Assembly (NCBI GenBank): GCA_017515945.1 | Contig: JAFWDX010000467.1 | Span: 1-9,957 of the forward strand | DNA from: Blautia sp. | Lineage (GTDB): Bacteria; Bacillota; Clostridia; Lachnospirales; Lachnospiraceae | Direction: 5' to 3' | Length of the DNA stretch: 9,957 nt | In this document: positions 1-6,749 of the stretch, in pieces | How positions within the stretch are numbered: the first letter of the stretch is position 1 | Layout of the letters: each line of letters opens with the position of its first letter | The notes under the pieces: generated by a model | The model's database searches: none | Seen by the model: the letters and a program-made list of their open reading frames with translations, nothing else | Told to the model about the DNA's origin: nothing | Program-made: the position numbers and the translations under genes

Positions 1-3000
1 CGCTACCACATGAATCTTTTTCTGGAGGCATTCATCCAGCCGCGCGACATGAGAGATGATCCCGATCTGCCGTTTCCCGGCTGCCAGATGCTGCAGGACC
101 GCGATGGCCTTGTCGAGGCGGGCGCCGTCCAGGGAGCCGAAGCCTTCGTCGATGAACATGCTGTCGATCTGTATCTCGCTGGTGCTTTGCATCTGCACGA
201 TGTCCGACAGGCCGAGGGCCAGCGACAGGGAGGCTTCAAAGAGCTGACCGCCGGAGAGGGAGGCCGTGTCCCGTTCCAGATTTGTGATGGTGTTCAGGAC
301 TTTGAGCTCGAGGCCGAGATTGGAACGGCCGTCTCCGGTTTCTTTCGGGACGAGGCAGTATTCGCCGTCGGTCATGGTCTCGAGATGGATGTTGGCCTGT
401 TCAACGATCCGGTGAAAGAAGCCGGTGAGGACGTAGCGGCTGAAGGCGTATTTCCCGTCCGCGGTATCAGCCAGGGGCCCGAGCTTCTCAAAAGCTCTGC
501 GGTATCTGCTGCGGGTATCCAGGATGGAGGTAAGCTCTTTGCAGACCCTGCGGTCCGTCTTCATGATCAGGGAGAGGTCGTTTTCCCTGGCGCGCAGGTC
601 ATTGAGGGCTTCTGTCACCTGAGTGATCTGTGCGGTGATGGCGCTGATATCGACGCGTTCCATATCCCTGGTGGAGGCCTTCAGCTGTTCGATTCGGACA
701 TTCAGATCGCTGCGGTGGCGATCATAGCCGTCGATCTCGGACCGCTTTTCCGATATCCACTGGTCCAGACTGTCCTGATCCAGGAGGCGGCCCTCCGGGC
801 TCAATGCCTGGTGGTAGGCGTCCGGATTATCGGAAAACCATTTATTCAATTGGGTCTGATACGCTTTTTTTGTTGCTTCTTTTGCCCGTTCGCGGGCTTC
901 TTTTTCTGAGCGGGCACTGCTCAGGGAACCTTCGTTTGCCGCTCTCTCATTCTGGCAGTCGGCCAGCTTTTTCCTGGCGGAGTCGATCTGGAGCTGCAGT
1001 TCCCGGACCTGTTCTTCCCGTGCGCGGATCTGGTTCAGTGCGTCCTCTTTTTTATCGGGATAATCAACCAGCTGCTTTTTCCAGGCAGCCACGCGGGCAT
1101 CCGCGGCTGTCAGGGCCACTCTTGCCTCGCTGTGCAGTCTGACCGATTCCGTCAGCTCCTTTTCGGCGGCGGAGATTTCCGCATCCGTCTGCAGCTTATC
1201 CTTAGCGGCTTTATCCTTAGCGGCTTTGTCCGCGACGGCCTGACGCCAGATTCCTTCGGCTTCTGTGATCTGCCTGTTACAGGCGTCCGCAGCCCTCTCA
1301 AGTGCATTTGAACCGGACAGCGCCTCCCAGTCGGAAGCGCCGAGCAGCTTCTGCGCTTTATCGAGCTGGAGCTGACGCTGCAGGGAAAGCGTGCCGGCTT
1401 TTGCCCTGTGCGCTTCTTCTGCCGTTTTCAGCGTCCGGCGCGCGTTTTCCAGAACGGAAAAAGCCTGATCGACTGCTTCGCCGGTCGGGATATCCTCGTG
1501 CCATGGTGCAAAGCCGGGGATATCGGAGGCCGTGTGTCGGGCGCCGCAGACCGGGCAGATCACCTCGTCGGCTGTTTCCAGCTGTTTCCTCAGATCCATG
1601 GCGAGGATGCCGGCCTGGCCGAGTATAAAGGCTTTGTTGCAGTTCATATACGCTTCTGCGGCCTGAAGCTCCTCAGCCTGGGCTGTTTCCAGCCGTTTTT
1701 TCAGGACAGCCTCCTCTTTGATCAGATTCTGTACCTTTTTCAGGCCTTCACTCAGATCCTGCAGCTCTGCCTTTCGGTCCGTATATTCCTTCAGCCTGCC
1801 AGCCGCTGCCGAGACAGCCATGTCCCCGGCCTGGGCAAGCGATTTAAGGGTATCTGCGAGCTCCTGCTGCCGCTGCCTTTTCTTCTCCAGCTCTGCCTGC
1901 AGACCGCTGACGCGCTCCTCTGCCTGCTTCAGGGCTTCGGCTTTGGCTGCCTGATCGGCAAGACCCGCGGCCAAGTCGTCATAGAAATGCAGAATGCCCT
2001 GTACCTGCGCGGTCCGGGCGGTCAGCTCCGCGATCGCAGGCACATTGGTTTTTTCGACCGCTTCGGCCTGTTTTTTCAGGGAAGCCGCCTGCTCTGAGAG
2101 AAGGCCGCGTTTTTCTTCAAGGTCGCCGATACGTTGCAGGAGAAGGGCAGCGTCTTCTTCCGCCTGAAGCATGGCCAGCTCGGAGGGAATGACCTTTTCG
2201 GCTGCGCGGGCAAGCCGCACCTGCTCCCGCAGGGCCTGGATCATGTCGGTCTGCTGTTCCAGACCGGCCAGCTCCTGCTTTTTCCTTTCCAGATCATCCA
2301 GGAGGCTGTTGCAGGTCTGGCCTCTGGTTCGGAGCGCTTCAAGCTTTTTCTGCTCCTCCTCTTTTTCATGGATCGCCTTCAGAGCGTCCTCGCGGGAGGC
2401 ACCGACCCGCTCGATGATCCGCTGCATCGTTTCAGGGAGTGAGGGATGATCGAGCGAAAGCGTCTCCCTTTCCTCGTCGGTCGTATCTCCGGGAAATATA
2501 AACAGCTTTAGCTGCGCCTGCGCCGCGTTCACCAAAGCATTGTCCTCTTCGCGCAGCAGGTTGGCGGCCGCTTTGAGCCGGAACTGGAAATCCTGGTGCC
2601 GGCGGTTGTCATAGAGCTTGCCCAGGATCACGCCCCGCTCATCGCTCCGGGCCGTGAGAAATTTCTGGAATTCGCCCTGGGCCAGCATGATGATCCGCCT
2701 GAACTGATCCGCGTCAAGTCCCAGGATCTCCGTGATCTTGCGGGTGACCTCATCCCTGTCCTCCCGTCCCCGGCCATGGACGAGGATGCTGCCGTTTTCG
2801 GCGAGGACGGAGGTCTTGGCTGCCACCTTGGAATCGCCCTTTTTGCCCCAGTTCATTGTGCGGGTGACCGTAAAGGATCTGCCCGCGTTTGAGAAGGTCA
2901 GCTCTACGCGCAGCTCGTCGCGGTGGCTGCCGCTCTTGGCATAGTCGCTGTGAAAGGCCTCGGTGCCAAGGCCGCTGCGCGCGCCTCCGCTGGCGGTCCC

Positions 3001-3156
3001 GTACAGGGCGTAAATGATCCCGTCAAAGATCGTGGTCTTTCCCGATCCGGTGTCGCCCGAGATCAGGTAGATCGTATTGCCCATGGCGTTAAAATCGACG
3101 GTCGTTTCCTTTGCAAAGGGGCCAAAGGCCTTCATGGTCAGTTTATGTGGTCTCAT
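1..3156 (-). CDS. sbcC: SbcC, SMC-like ATPase subunit of the SbcCD nuclease (3' end off window)
   Basis: Large ABC/SMC-type ATPase that with SbcD (Mre11-like) forms a complex trimming hairpins and protein-blocked DNA ends. The frame is open for 1052 codons without a stop. Seen in order: N-terminal RPHKLTMKAFGPF; Walker A GDTGSGKT at residues 34-41; Q-loop MLAQGEF (Q160); a long charged coiled coil; zinc hook CPVCG (C534, C537) almost exactly central; second coiled coil, including a doubled DKAAK at 643-652 from a 15-base tandem repeat; signature LSGGQ at 967-971; Walker B/D-loop FIDEGFGSLD (D1003, E1004); H-loop IISHV (H1036). The length matches the roughly 1000-1050 residues usual for the family, so only a few C-terminal residues should be missing. 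The start at 3156 follows GGAGG with a 7-base spacer. A competing ATG six bases upstream hits a stop after five codons. It lies downstream of sbcD on the same strand. Confidence 0.97.
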   Translation of the reverse strand, partial: MRPHKLTMKAFGPFAKETTVDFNAMGNTIYLISGDTGSGKTTIFDGIIYALYGTASGGARSGLGTEAFHSDYAKSGSHRDELRVELTFSNAGRSFTVTRTMNWGKKGDSKVAAKTSVLAENGSILVHGRGREDRDEVTRKITEILGLDADQFRRIIMLAQGEFQKFLTARSDERGVILGKLYDNRRHQDFQFRLKAAANLLREEDNALVNAAQAQLKLFIFPGDTTDEERETLSLDHPSLPETMQRIIERVGASREDALKAIHEKEEEQKKLEALRTRGQTCNSLLDDLERKKQELAGLEQQTDMIQALREQVRLARAAEKVIPSELAMLQAEEDAALLLQRIGDLEEKRGLLSEQAASLKKQAEAVEKTNVPAIAELTARTAQVQGILHFYDDLAAGLADQAAKAEALKQAEERVSGLQAELEKKRQRQQELADTLKSLAQAGDMAVSAAAGRLKEYTDRKAELQDLSEGLKKVQNLIKEEAVLKKRLETAQAEELQAAEAYMNCNKAFILGQAGILAMDLRKQLETADEVICPVCGARHTASDIPGFAPWHEDIPTGEAVDQAFSVLENARRTLKTAEEAHRAKAGTLSLQRQLQLDKAQKLLGASDWEALSGSNALERAADACNRQITEAEGIWRQAVADKAAKDKAAKDKLQTDAEISAAEKELTESVRLHSEARVALTAADARVAAWKKQLVDYPDKKEDALNQIRAREEQVRELQLQIDSARKKLADCQNERAANEGSLSSARSEKEARERAKEATKKAYQTQLNKWFSDNPDAYHQALSPEGRLLDQDSLDQWISEKRSEIDGYDRHRSDLNVRIEQLKASTRDMERVDISAITAQITQVTEALNDLRARENDLSLIMKTDRRVCKELTSILDTRSRYRRAFEKLGPLADTADGKYAFSRYVLTGFFHRIVEQANIHLETMTDGEYCLVPKETGDGRSNLGLELKVLNTITNLERDTASLSGGQLFEASLSLALGLSDIVQMQSTSEIQIDSMFIDEGFGSLDGARLDKAIAVLQHLAAGKRQIGIISHVARLDECLQKKIHVVA

Positions 3157-3354
3157 TCATGGTCCTCCATGATGCTCGTATTTCCCTGGTTTGAAAATGA
3201 TATCTGTTAAGCCCGGGAGGCGTATGAAATATGGAAAAGTAGAAAATGATACGCCGGTGGATCTTGACAATGAATAACGGGGAGGAATCTGTCGCCTTGA
3301 CTCTCAATATGATTTATCGAATGAGTCAAGGAACCTGTCCCCCTGACTCATGAG
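3157..3354. other. sbcD-sbcC intergenic spacer with repeat cluster
   Basis: A 198-base gap inside what is otherwise a tight operon. The half next to sbcD is filled by the repeat cluster annotated separately. The rest is AT-richer and has no convincing ORF. A 7-base inverted repeat (ggcgtat at 3219-3225, atacgcc at 3249-3255) with a 23-base loop is present but lacks a following T-run, so it is not called a terminator. I find no good minus-strand promoter for sbcC alone, so sbcC is most simply read as co-transcribed with sbcD. Confidence 0.6.
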
Positions 3355-3402
3355 TCAAGGAACCTGTCCCTCTGACTCATGAGGACAGGTTCCCTGACTC
3401 AT
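3283..3402. repeat. Cluster of REP-like GGAACCTGTCCC repeats (three direct copies, one inverted)
   Basis: Two 29-base tandem copies (3321-3349 and 3350-3378) differ at one base. Each has palindromic arms (atgagtca / tgactcat) around a core aggaacctgtcccYc. An older copy at 3283-3303 matches the core plus right arm at 18 of 21 bases but has lost its left arm. An inverted copy at 3383-3402 pairs with 3350-3369 as a 20-base stem with one mismatch and a 13-base loop. No T-run follows on either strand. The layout resembles short palindromic repeats that in other bacteria are moved by REP-associated tyrosine (IS200-like) transposases. That link is inference; no transposase is in the window. The cluster overlaps the 3' end of sbcD. 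Confidence 0.85.
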
Positions 3403-4629
3403 TTCAAGCAGGTAGTCCAGAAGCTCCCGGGAGTCCTCCTGCGGGACGGCTTTGACATCCGGGGCCCAGTCGCTGCCGCGGCGGGACTGTTGCTCAAGGA
3501 TCCTGCGTATGAGTCTTTCCTGGGTGCCGTCAGGCAGTTCGCCCCGCTGCTCCTGATAAAAGAGGCTGAACTGTTCTTCTGTATTCAGTCCGCGGTCCGC
3601 GGCGGGGGTGAGATATGGATTGTCGGCGGCGGTTTCCTGTGTAATGACACGTTTTACGTTTACGAGTGCGTCTCCGTAGACCTCCCGGAGCTGTTCCAGG
3701 GCGCGGGGCGGCACATAGGGATCGGTCAGGATGCACTGGATATAATAGCGGTCTTTATCTGTCAGCGCGGTGCCTTCGGCCAGCAGTTCATCAAGGCAGC
3801 CCGTGAACTGGCGCAGCTCATGCAGGAGGGGGATGTCGATCTTTTCCACCTGGATGTCGTCTTTGCCGTTTATGGTGACCAGCGTCAGCGCTTTGCTGCG
3901 GCCGAGCTCCGAGAAGTCGTAGTAAAGGGGACAGCCGGCATAGCGCACGGTTTCCCGGCCCATCTGCTGTGCGTTGTGGATATGGCCCAGCGCGACATAG
4001 TCAAAGGCGTCAAAGGCGGAGGCGTCGATCTCGCCCACACCGCCGATGATCGTCTCGGATTCGCTGTGCTCGGGATGTGTGCCGCCTGCGAGCACATTCT
4101 GGTGGGCGACGAGGACGTTGCAGGCGGCTGTGTCGATGTGCTGGTTATCCAGCAGAGCTCTGGCGGCCTCGTCATAGGTAGAAAGATCATCCCGGTTCAG
4201 CACCCGTTCGTCCGCGACAAGGCGGGGGAACAGATACGGCAGCAGCCAGAAGGTCACATCCGCCGGTTCTGCGTGTACCGTCACATGAGTCAGCTCCGGT
4301 CCGAGTTCGTCGGCGATATAGATGTGATGGGAGGTCAGCAGCTCATGGACATGAGAAAGGCGGACCGTAGAGTCGTGGTTGCCGGGGATCACAAATACGG
4401 ATCTGTCCCGACGGGAGAGCTCTGTGAGAAGGTGGTCAAAGAGCTTGAGCGCCTCCGGAGGGGGGACCCTGCGGTCATATATATCCCCCGCGATGACGAC
4501 GGCATCCGGCTCGTATGTGTCGACAGCCTGCAGGAACTGTTCAACCCAGTAAGCCTGGTCCGTTTCCGTCAGCGGGACGTTGTGAAGCATTTTGCCGAAA
4601 TGCAGATCGGCAATATGGAAAAATTTCAT
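3355..4629 (-). CDS. sbcD: SbcD, Mre11-like nuclease subunit of SbcCD
   Basis: A 424-residue metallophosphoesterase-type DNA exo/endonuclease that partners SbcC. Metal-binding motifs are all visible: DLHFG (D8, H10), AGDIYD (D49), PGNHD (N84, H85), AHQN (H176) and GHIH at 215-218. The start at 4629 is chosen because MKFFHIADLHFG is the canonical N-terminus and AGGAG lies 7 bases upstream. A longer frame reaching 5028 would add 133 residues that are only the shadow of the overlapping regulator gene. The ATG overlaps the regulator's TGA as ATGA. Oddity: residues 410-424 (MSQGTCPHESEGQVP) and the stop lie wholly within the REP-like repeat cluster, so the native C-terminus appears replaced or extended by repeat DNA. 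The nuclease core is intact. Confidence 0.97.
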   Translation of the reverse strand: MKFFHIADLHFGKMLHNVPLTETDQAYWVEQFLQAVDTYEPDAVVIAGDIYDRRVPPPEALKLFDHLLTELSRRDRSVFVIPGNHDSTVRLSHVHELLTSHHIYIADELGPELTHVTVHAEPADVTFWLLPYLFPRLVADERVLNRDDLSTYDEAARALLDNQHIDTAACNVLVAHQNVLAGGTHPEHSESETIIGGVGEIDASAFDAFDYVALGHIHNAQQMGRETVRYAGCPLYYDFSELGRSKALTLVTINGKDDIQVEKIDIPLLHELRQFTGCLDELLAEGTALTDKDRYYIQCILTDPYVPPRALEQLREVYGDALVNVKRVITQETAADNPYLTPAADRGLNTEEQFSLFYQEQRGELPDGTQERLIRRILEQQSRRGSDWAPDVKAVPQEDSRELLDYLLEMSQGTCPHESEGQVP

Positions 4630-5327
4630 GTGTTTTCTCCTTCGAGCGGCTGTATTTTCTCGATCAGACGGTATCCGTAGCCCCATACCGTCTCTACTGC
4701 GGCTGTACAGTCCGCGGCGGCCATTTTTCTGCGAAGCCTTTTGAGCAGGTCGTCGGGCATGCGGCCCTGCCCCCAGTCCTGTCGCCAGATCACCCGGATG
4801 ATCTCCTGTTTGCTGATGGCGGCGCCTTTGCGCCGCAGGAGATACTCCAGAAAGCTGTATTCCTGAGCGGTGAGCCGGAAGGGAGAATCCCCGACACTGG
4901 CCTGCCGGATGTCCGGGAGCATTTTCAGGTTGCCCAGGCACAGCTCCTCCGGGGCGGAATAGACACGGGGCCGGCCCAGGATCCTGTTGATCCGCAGGAC
5001 AAGCTCCCGGGGCAGGAAAGGCTTGCACATATAGTCATCACAGCCCAGCTCCAGTCCAACTACGCGGTCGGAGGGACTGCATTTTGCGGATACGATGACG
5101 ACGGGCAGGTTCGAATAAGCCCGAAGGCTTTTGAGAAACTCTTTCCCGTTCTGCCCTTTCAGCACGATATCCATGATGAGAAGATCCGGGAGCCGGCGGG
5201 AAAGGGCAGAGGCAAGGCTGCCGCCGTCAGTGAAGGTGATCACTTCGTAATTCTCCTTTTCCAGATGGATCCGGATCAGATCGAGGATATATTCTTCATT
5301 GTCTGCGGCATAAATTACGTGTTTCAT
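4626..5327 (-). CDS. OmpR/PhoB-family response regulator
   Basis: A 233-residue two-component transcription factor. The receiver domain (about 1-118) has acidic-pocket residues D9 and N10, phospho-acceptor D53 in IMDIV, S80 in VVIVSAK and K102 in CKPF. The winged-helix domain (about 130-225) ends in the typical VETVWGYGYRLIEK. N10 stands where most relatives have a second Asp or Glu, which may alter Mg2+ binding or phosphorylation. The start follows a modest AAGGGA site. The stop overlaps the sbcD start by four bases, so the two are probably translationally coupled. No sensor kinase is seen; one could lie elsewhere, or the regulator may be an orphan. Its targets cannot be read from the sequence. 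Lachnospiraceae-type genomes have many such regulators, so I give no gene symbol. Confidence 0.93.
   Translation of the reverse strand: MKHVIYAADNEEYILDLIRIHLEKENYEVITFTDGGSLASALSRRLPDLLIMDIVLKGQNGKEFLKSLRAYSNLPVVIVSAKCSPSDRVVGLELGCDDYMCKPFLPRELVLRINRILGRPRVYSAPEELCLGNLKMLPDIRQASVGDSPFRLTAQEYSFLEYLLRRKGAAISKQEIIRVIWRQDWGQGRMPDDLLKRLRRKMAAADCTAAVETVWGYGYRLIEKIQPLEGENT
4637..4641 (-). promoter_or_regulatory. sbcD ribosome-binding site inside the regulator gene
   Basis: AGGAG reading leftward, 7 bases before the sbcD ATG. It lies within the codons for the regulator's last residues (LEGENT). With the ATGA overlap this fixes the sbcD start at 4629 and suggests that ribosomes finishing the regulator reinitiate on sbcD. 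Confidence 0.8.
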
Positions 5328-5354
5328 GTCAGAGGTCCCTTATGAAGAATGGTA

Positions 5355-5572
5355 GTAACTGTTCAGTCAGCACCTCGCATTTACTGCGAAGTGCGTAAGA
5401 TCAAAGTTGAACAGCCAAGGCCAGGCGCACTTTCAATGCGACGACAGGAGCCTGCGCCTCCCAAGGGACACCTTCGGTGTGGCCTCGTAACTGTGAAGGA
5501 GCTTGTGACTGAACAGTTACGAAGAATGAGAGCAGTTCGTAACTGTGGAGGAGCTTGTGACTGAACAGTTAC
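5355..5572. mobile_element. MITE-like non-coding element with 15-base terminal inverted repeats
   Basis: Left end gtaactgttcagtca (5355-5369) is the exact reverse complement of tgactgaacagttac at 5506-5520 and again at 5558-5572. The right part is two 34-base copies (5487-5520 and 5539-5572) differing at one base, each itself flanked by gtaactgt/acagttac. Inside are further stems: gcac.tcgca / tgcga.gtgc (5370-5394, 5-base loop), aggcgca/tgcgcct (5423-5429, 5453-5459) and acacc-ttc-ggtgt (5468-5480). gaagaatg occurs at 5344-5351 and 5521-5528, flanking the 5355-5520 unit, and could be an 8-base target duplication, although three extra bases separate the left copy from the inverted repeat. It encodes no transposase, so it would depend on one elsewhere. 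It could instead be a structured leader or RNA. Confidence 0.65.
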
Positions 5573-5597
5573 AGCAGCTGTAATTTTGTGAATGAAC

Positions 5598-5622
5598 CAC
5601 ACAGAGAACCGTCCCCTGTGTG
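5598..5622. repeat. REP-like hairpin, GAACCGTCCC core with cacacag/ctgtgtg stem
   Basis: A perfect 7-base stem (5598-5604 with 5616-5622) encloses agaaccgtccc. The loop is nearly the core of the repeats next to sbcD (aggaacctgtcccc), but the stem sequence is entirely different. There is no T-run after it, so a terminator role is unlikely. I read it as a second member of the same dispersed repeat family. Confidence 0.7.
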
Positions 5623-5627
5623 CTTTG

Positions 5628-5636
5628 ATTATATCA
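5628..5636 (-). promoter_or_regulatory. Possible extended -10 promoter box for the regulator-sbcDC operon
   Basis: Read leftward, the sequence is TGA followed by a perfect TATAAT, the TGnTATAAT form of an extended -10. No good -35 hexamer is found 16-18 bases upstream, which such promoters can tolerate. A second TATAAT on the same strand lies at about 5665-5670. If used, the transcript would carry a leader of nearly 300 bases through the hairpin and the MITE-like element before the regulator start. Confidence 0.35.
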
Positions 5637-5722
5637 TAAATCCGCAATGTACCGGCATAAAAACATTATATCCATACTGCCGGGCCTATTGCCACGAGTT
5701 TGCCACAAATTACCCCCTTTTT

Positions 5723-5741
5723 TACCACATAAGATATGGTA
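5723..5741. promoter_or_regulatory. Operator-like inverted repeat upstream of cysD
   Basis: taccacat and atatggta form an inverted repeat with 7 of 8 bases pairing and a 3-base spacer, about 90 bases before the cysD start in an AT-rich stretch. It has the size of a dimeric repressor site, but I recognise no known cysteine or sulfate regulator motif. I could not identify a convincing -35/-10 pair for cysD. Confidence 0.25.
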
Positions 5742-5828
5742 CCTTAAAAGAAATATGCATTTATTAATGTGGACATTGTTTTGGAGTTATTGCGTCATAT
5801 GTGATTTGATGCGGACAGGGAGGACTGA

Positions 5829-6722
5829 ATGGATCATCTCGACACCTTGGAGGCGGAGGCCATCTATATCATGCGTGAGGTCGCCGCGGAATGCGAAAAA
5901 CCGGTAATGCTGTATTCGATCGGAAAGGATTCTTCCGTCATGCTGCGCCTGGCTCAGAAGGCCTTTTATCCGGAGAAGCTCCCTTTCCCGCTGTTGCATG
6001 TGAATACGACCTGGAAATTCAAGGAGATGATCTCCTTCCGTGACCGCACGGCGAAGGAGCTGGGACTGGATCTGATCGAGTATATCAATCAGGACGGTCT
6101 GGCCCGGGGGATCAATCCCTTTGACAACGGCGCGGAATATACGGATATCATGAAGACCCAGGCGCTCAAGGATGCCCTGGATAAATACGGCTTTACGGCT
6201 GCCTTCGGCGGCGGCCGGCGGGATGAGGAAAAGTCCCGTGCCAAGGAACGGATCTTTTCCTTCCGCAGCGCCTCTCATGCCTGGGATCCCAAAAATCAGC
6301 GCCCGGAGATGTGGAAGCTGTACAATACACATCTGCACAAGGGAGAGAGTGTGCGGGTGTTCCCATTGTCCAACTGGACGGAGAAGGATATCTGGCAGTA
6401 TATCAAGAGGGAGAATATCCCGATCGTTTCCCTTTATTTTGCCGCGCCCAGGCCTGTGGTGGAGAGGGATGGAAACCTGATCATGGTGGACGACGACAGA
6501 ATGGTGCTGCGTCCCGGGGAAAAGGTGGAGACAAAGATGGTCCGGTTCCGTACCCTGGGCTGTTATCCGCTGACCGGCGCCATGGAGTCCACGGCCACGA
6601 CCCTCGACGAGATCGTGGAGGAGACGCTGGGAGCCGTGACGAGCGAGCGCACCAGCCGGGTCATCGATACCGACGGCGGCAGCGCGAGCATGGAGAAGAG
6701 AAAACGCGAGGGATACTTCTGA
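5829..6722 (+). CDS. cysD: Sulfate adenylyltransferase subunit 2 (CysD)
   Basis: Catalytic subunit of heterodimeric ATP sulfurylase, making APS and pyrophosphate from sulfate and ATP with CysN as GTPase partner. The 297 residues match the roughly 300 of E. coli CysD. Visible: PP-loop SIGKDSS at 30-36; [85 protein letters not shown]; and C-terminal KRKREGYF. All are close to the E. coli-type sequence from memory. AGGGAGG lies 5 bases before the ATG and the N-terminus starts at the expected place. It is first of three co-directional genes; cysNC begins 27 bases after its stop. Context suggests its APS feeds PAPS synthesis for the sulfotransferase downstream. Confidence 0.97.
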   Translation: MDHLDTLEAEAIYIMREVAAECEKPVMLYSIGKDSSVMLRLAQKAFYPEKLPFPLLHVNTTWKFKEMISFRDRTAKELGLDLIEYINQDGLARGINPFDNGAEYTDIMKTQALKDALDKYGFTAAFGGGRRDEEKSRAKERIFSFRSASHAWDPKNQRPEMWKLYNTHLHKGESVRVFPLSNWTEKDIWQYIKRENIPIVSLYFAAPRPVVERDGNLIMVDDDRMVLRPGEKVETKMVRFRTLGCYPLTGAMESTATTLDEIVEETLGAVTSERTSRVIDTDGGSASMEKRKREGYF

Positions 6723-6749
6723 GGAGTATATGAGGGGTACATCTTACAT

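Larger units (their letters stand above)
5328..5828. other. Divergent intergenic region between regulator-sbcDC and cysD operons
   Basis: 501 bases with no convincing gene. From left to right it holds a weak ribosome site for the regulator (5336-5341), a MITE-like inverted-repeat element (5355-5572), a separate hairpin (5598-5622), a possible leftward extended -10 box (5628-5636), AT-rich sequence with an inverted repeat (5723-5741), and the cysD ribosome site (5817-5823). The short ORFs here run through the repeats, have odd composition and lack good ribosome sites. Confidence 0.7.

Noticed and set aside
10..2442. Several plus-strand ORFs of 100-300 codons opposite sbcC
   Set aside because: They are antisense shadows of the continuous SbcC frame, which carries Walker A, zinc hook, signature and Walker B motifs.
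3241..3270. Minus-strand TTGTCA as a -35 box for a separate sbcC promoter
   Set aside because: No acceptable -10 lies 16-18 bases downstream; ATTTTC is too weak.
3321..3402. Tandem 29-base repeats as a CRISPR array
   Set aside because: The copies are directly adjacent with no spacers, and one further copy is inverted; no cas genes are present.
3350..3402. 20-base stem as an intrinsic terminator between sbcD and sbcC
   Set aside because: No T-run follows the stem on either strand, and the stem overlaps the sbcD coding end.
3379..4680. 433-codon plus-strand ORF opposite sbcD
   Set aside because: It lies antisense to a gene with all SbcD motifs, has no recognisable domain and no good ribosome site. 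Long antisense frames are expected in GC-rich coding sequence.
4630..5028. 133-residue N-terminal extension of SbcD
   Set aside because: It lies in another frame of the response regulator, is Pro/Arg/Gly-rich junk, and the canonical N-terminus with AGGAG is at 4629.
5381..5647. 88-codon minus-strand ORF in the intergenic region
   Set aside because: It runs through the MITE-like element and the hairpin; its sequence is Arg/Ser/Thr-rich with no domain, typical of a frame across repeats.
5647..5907. 86-codon plus-strand ORF overlapping the start of cysD
   Set aside because: It overlaps cysD in another frame, has no ribosome site, and its second half is a shadow of cysD.
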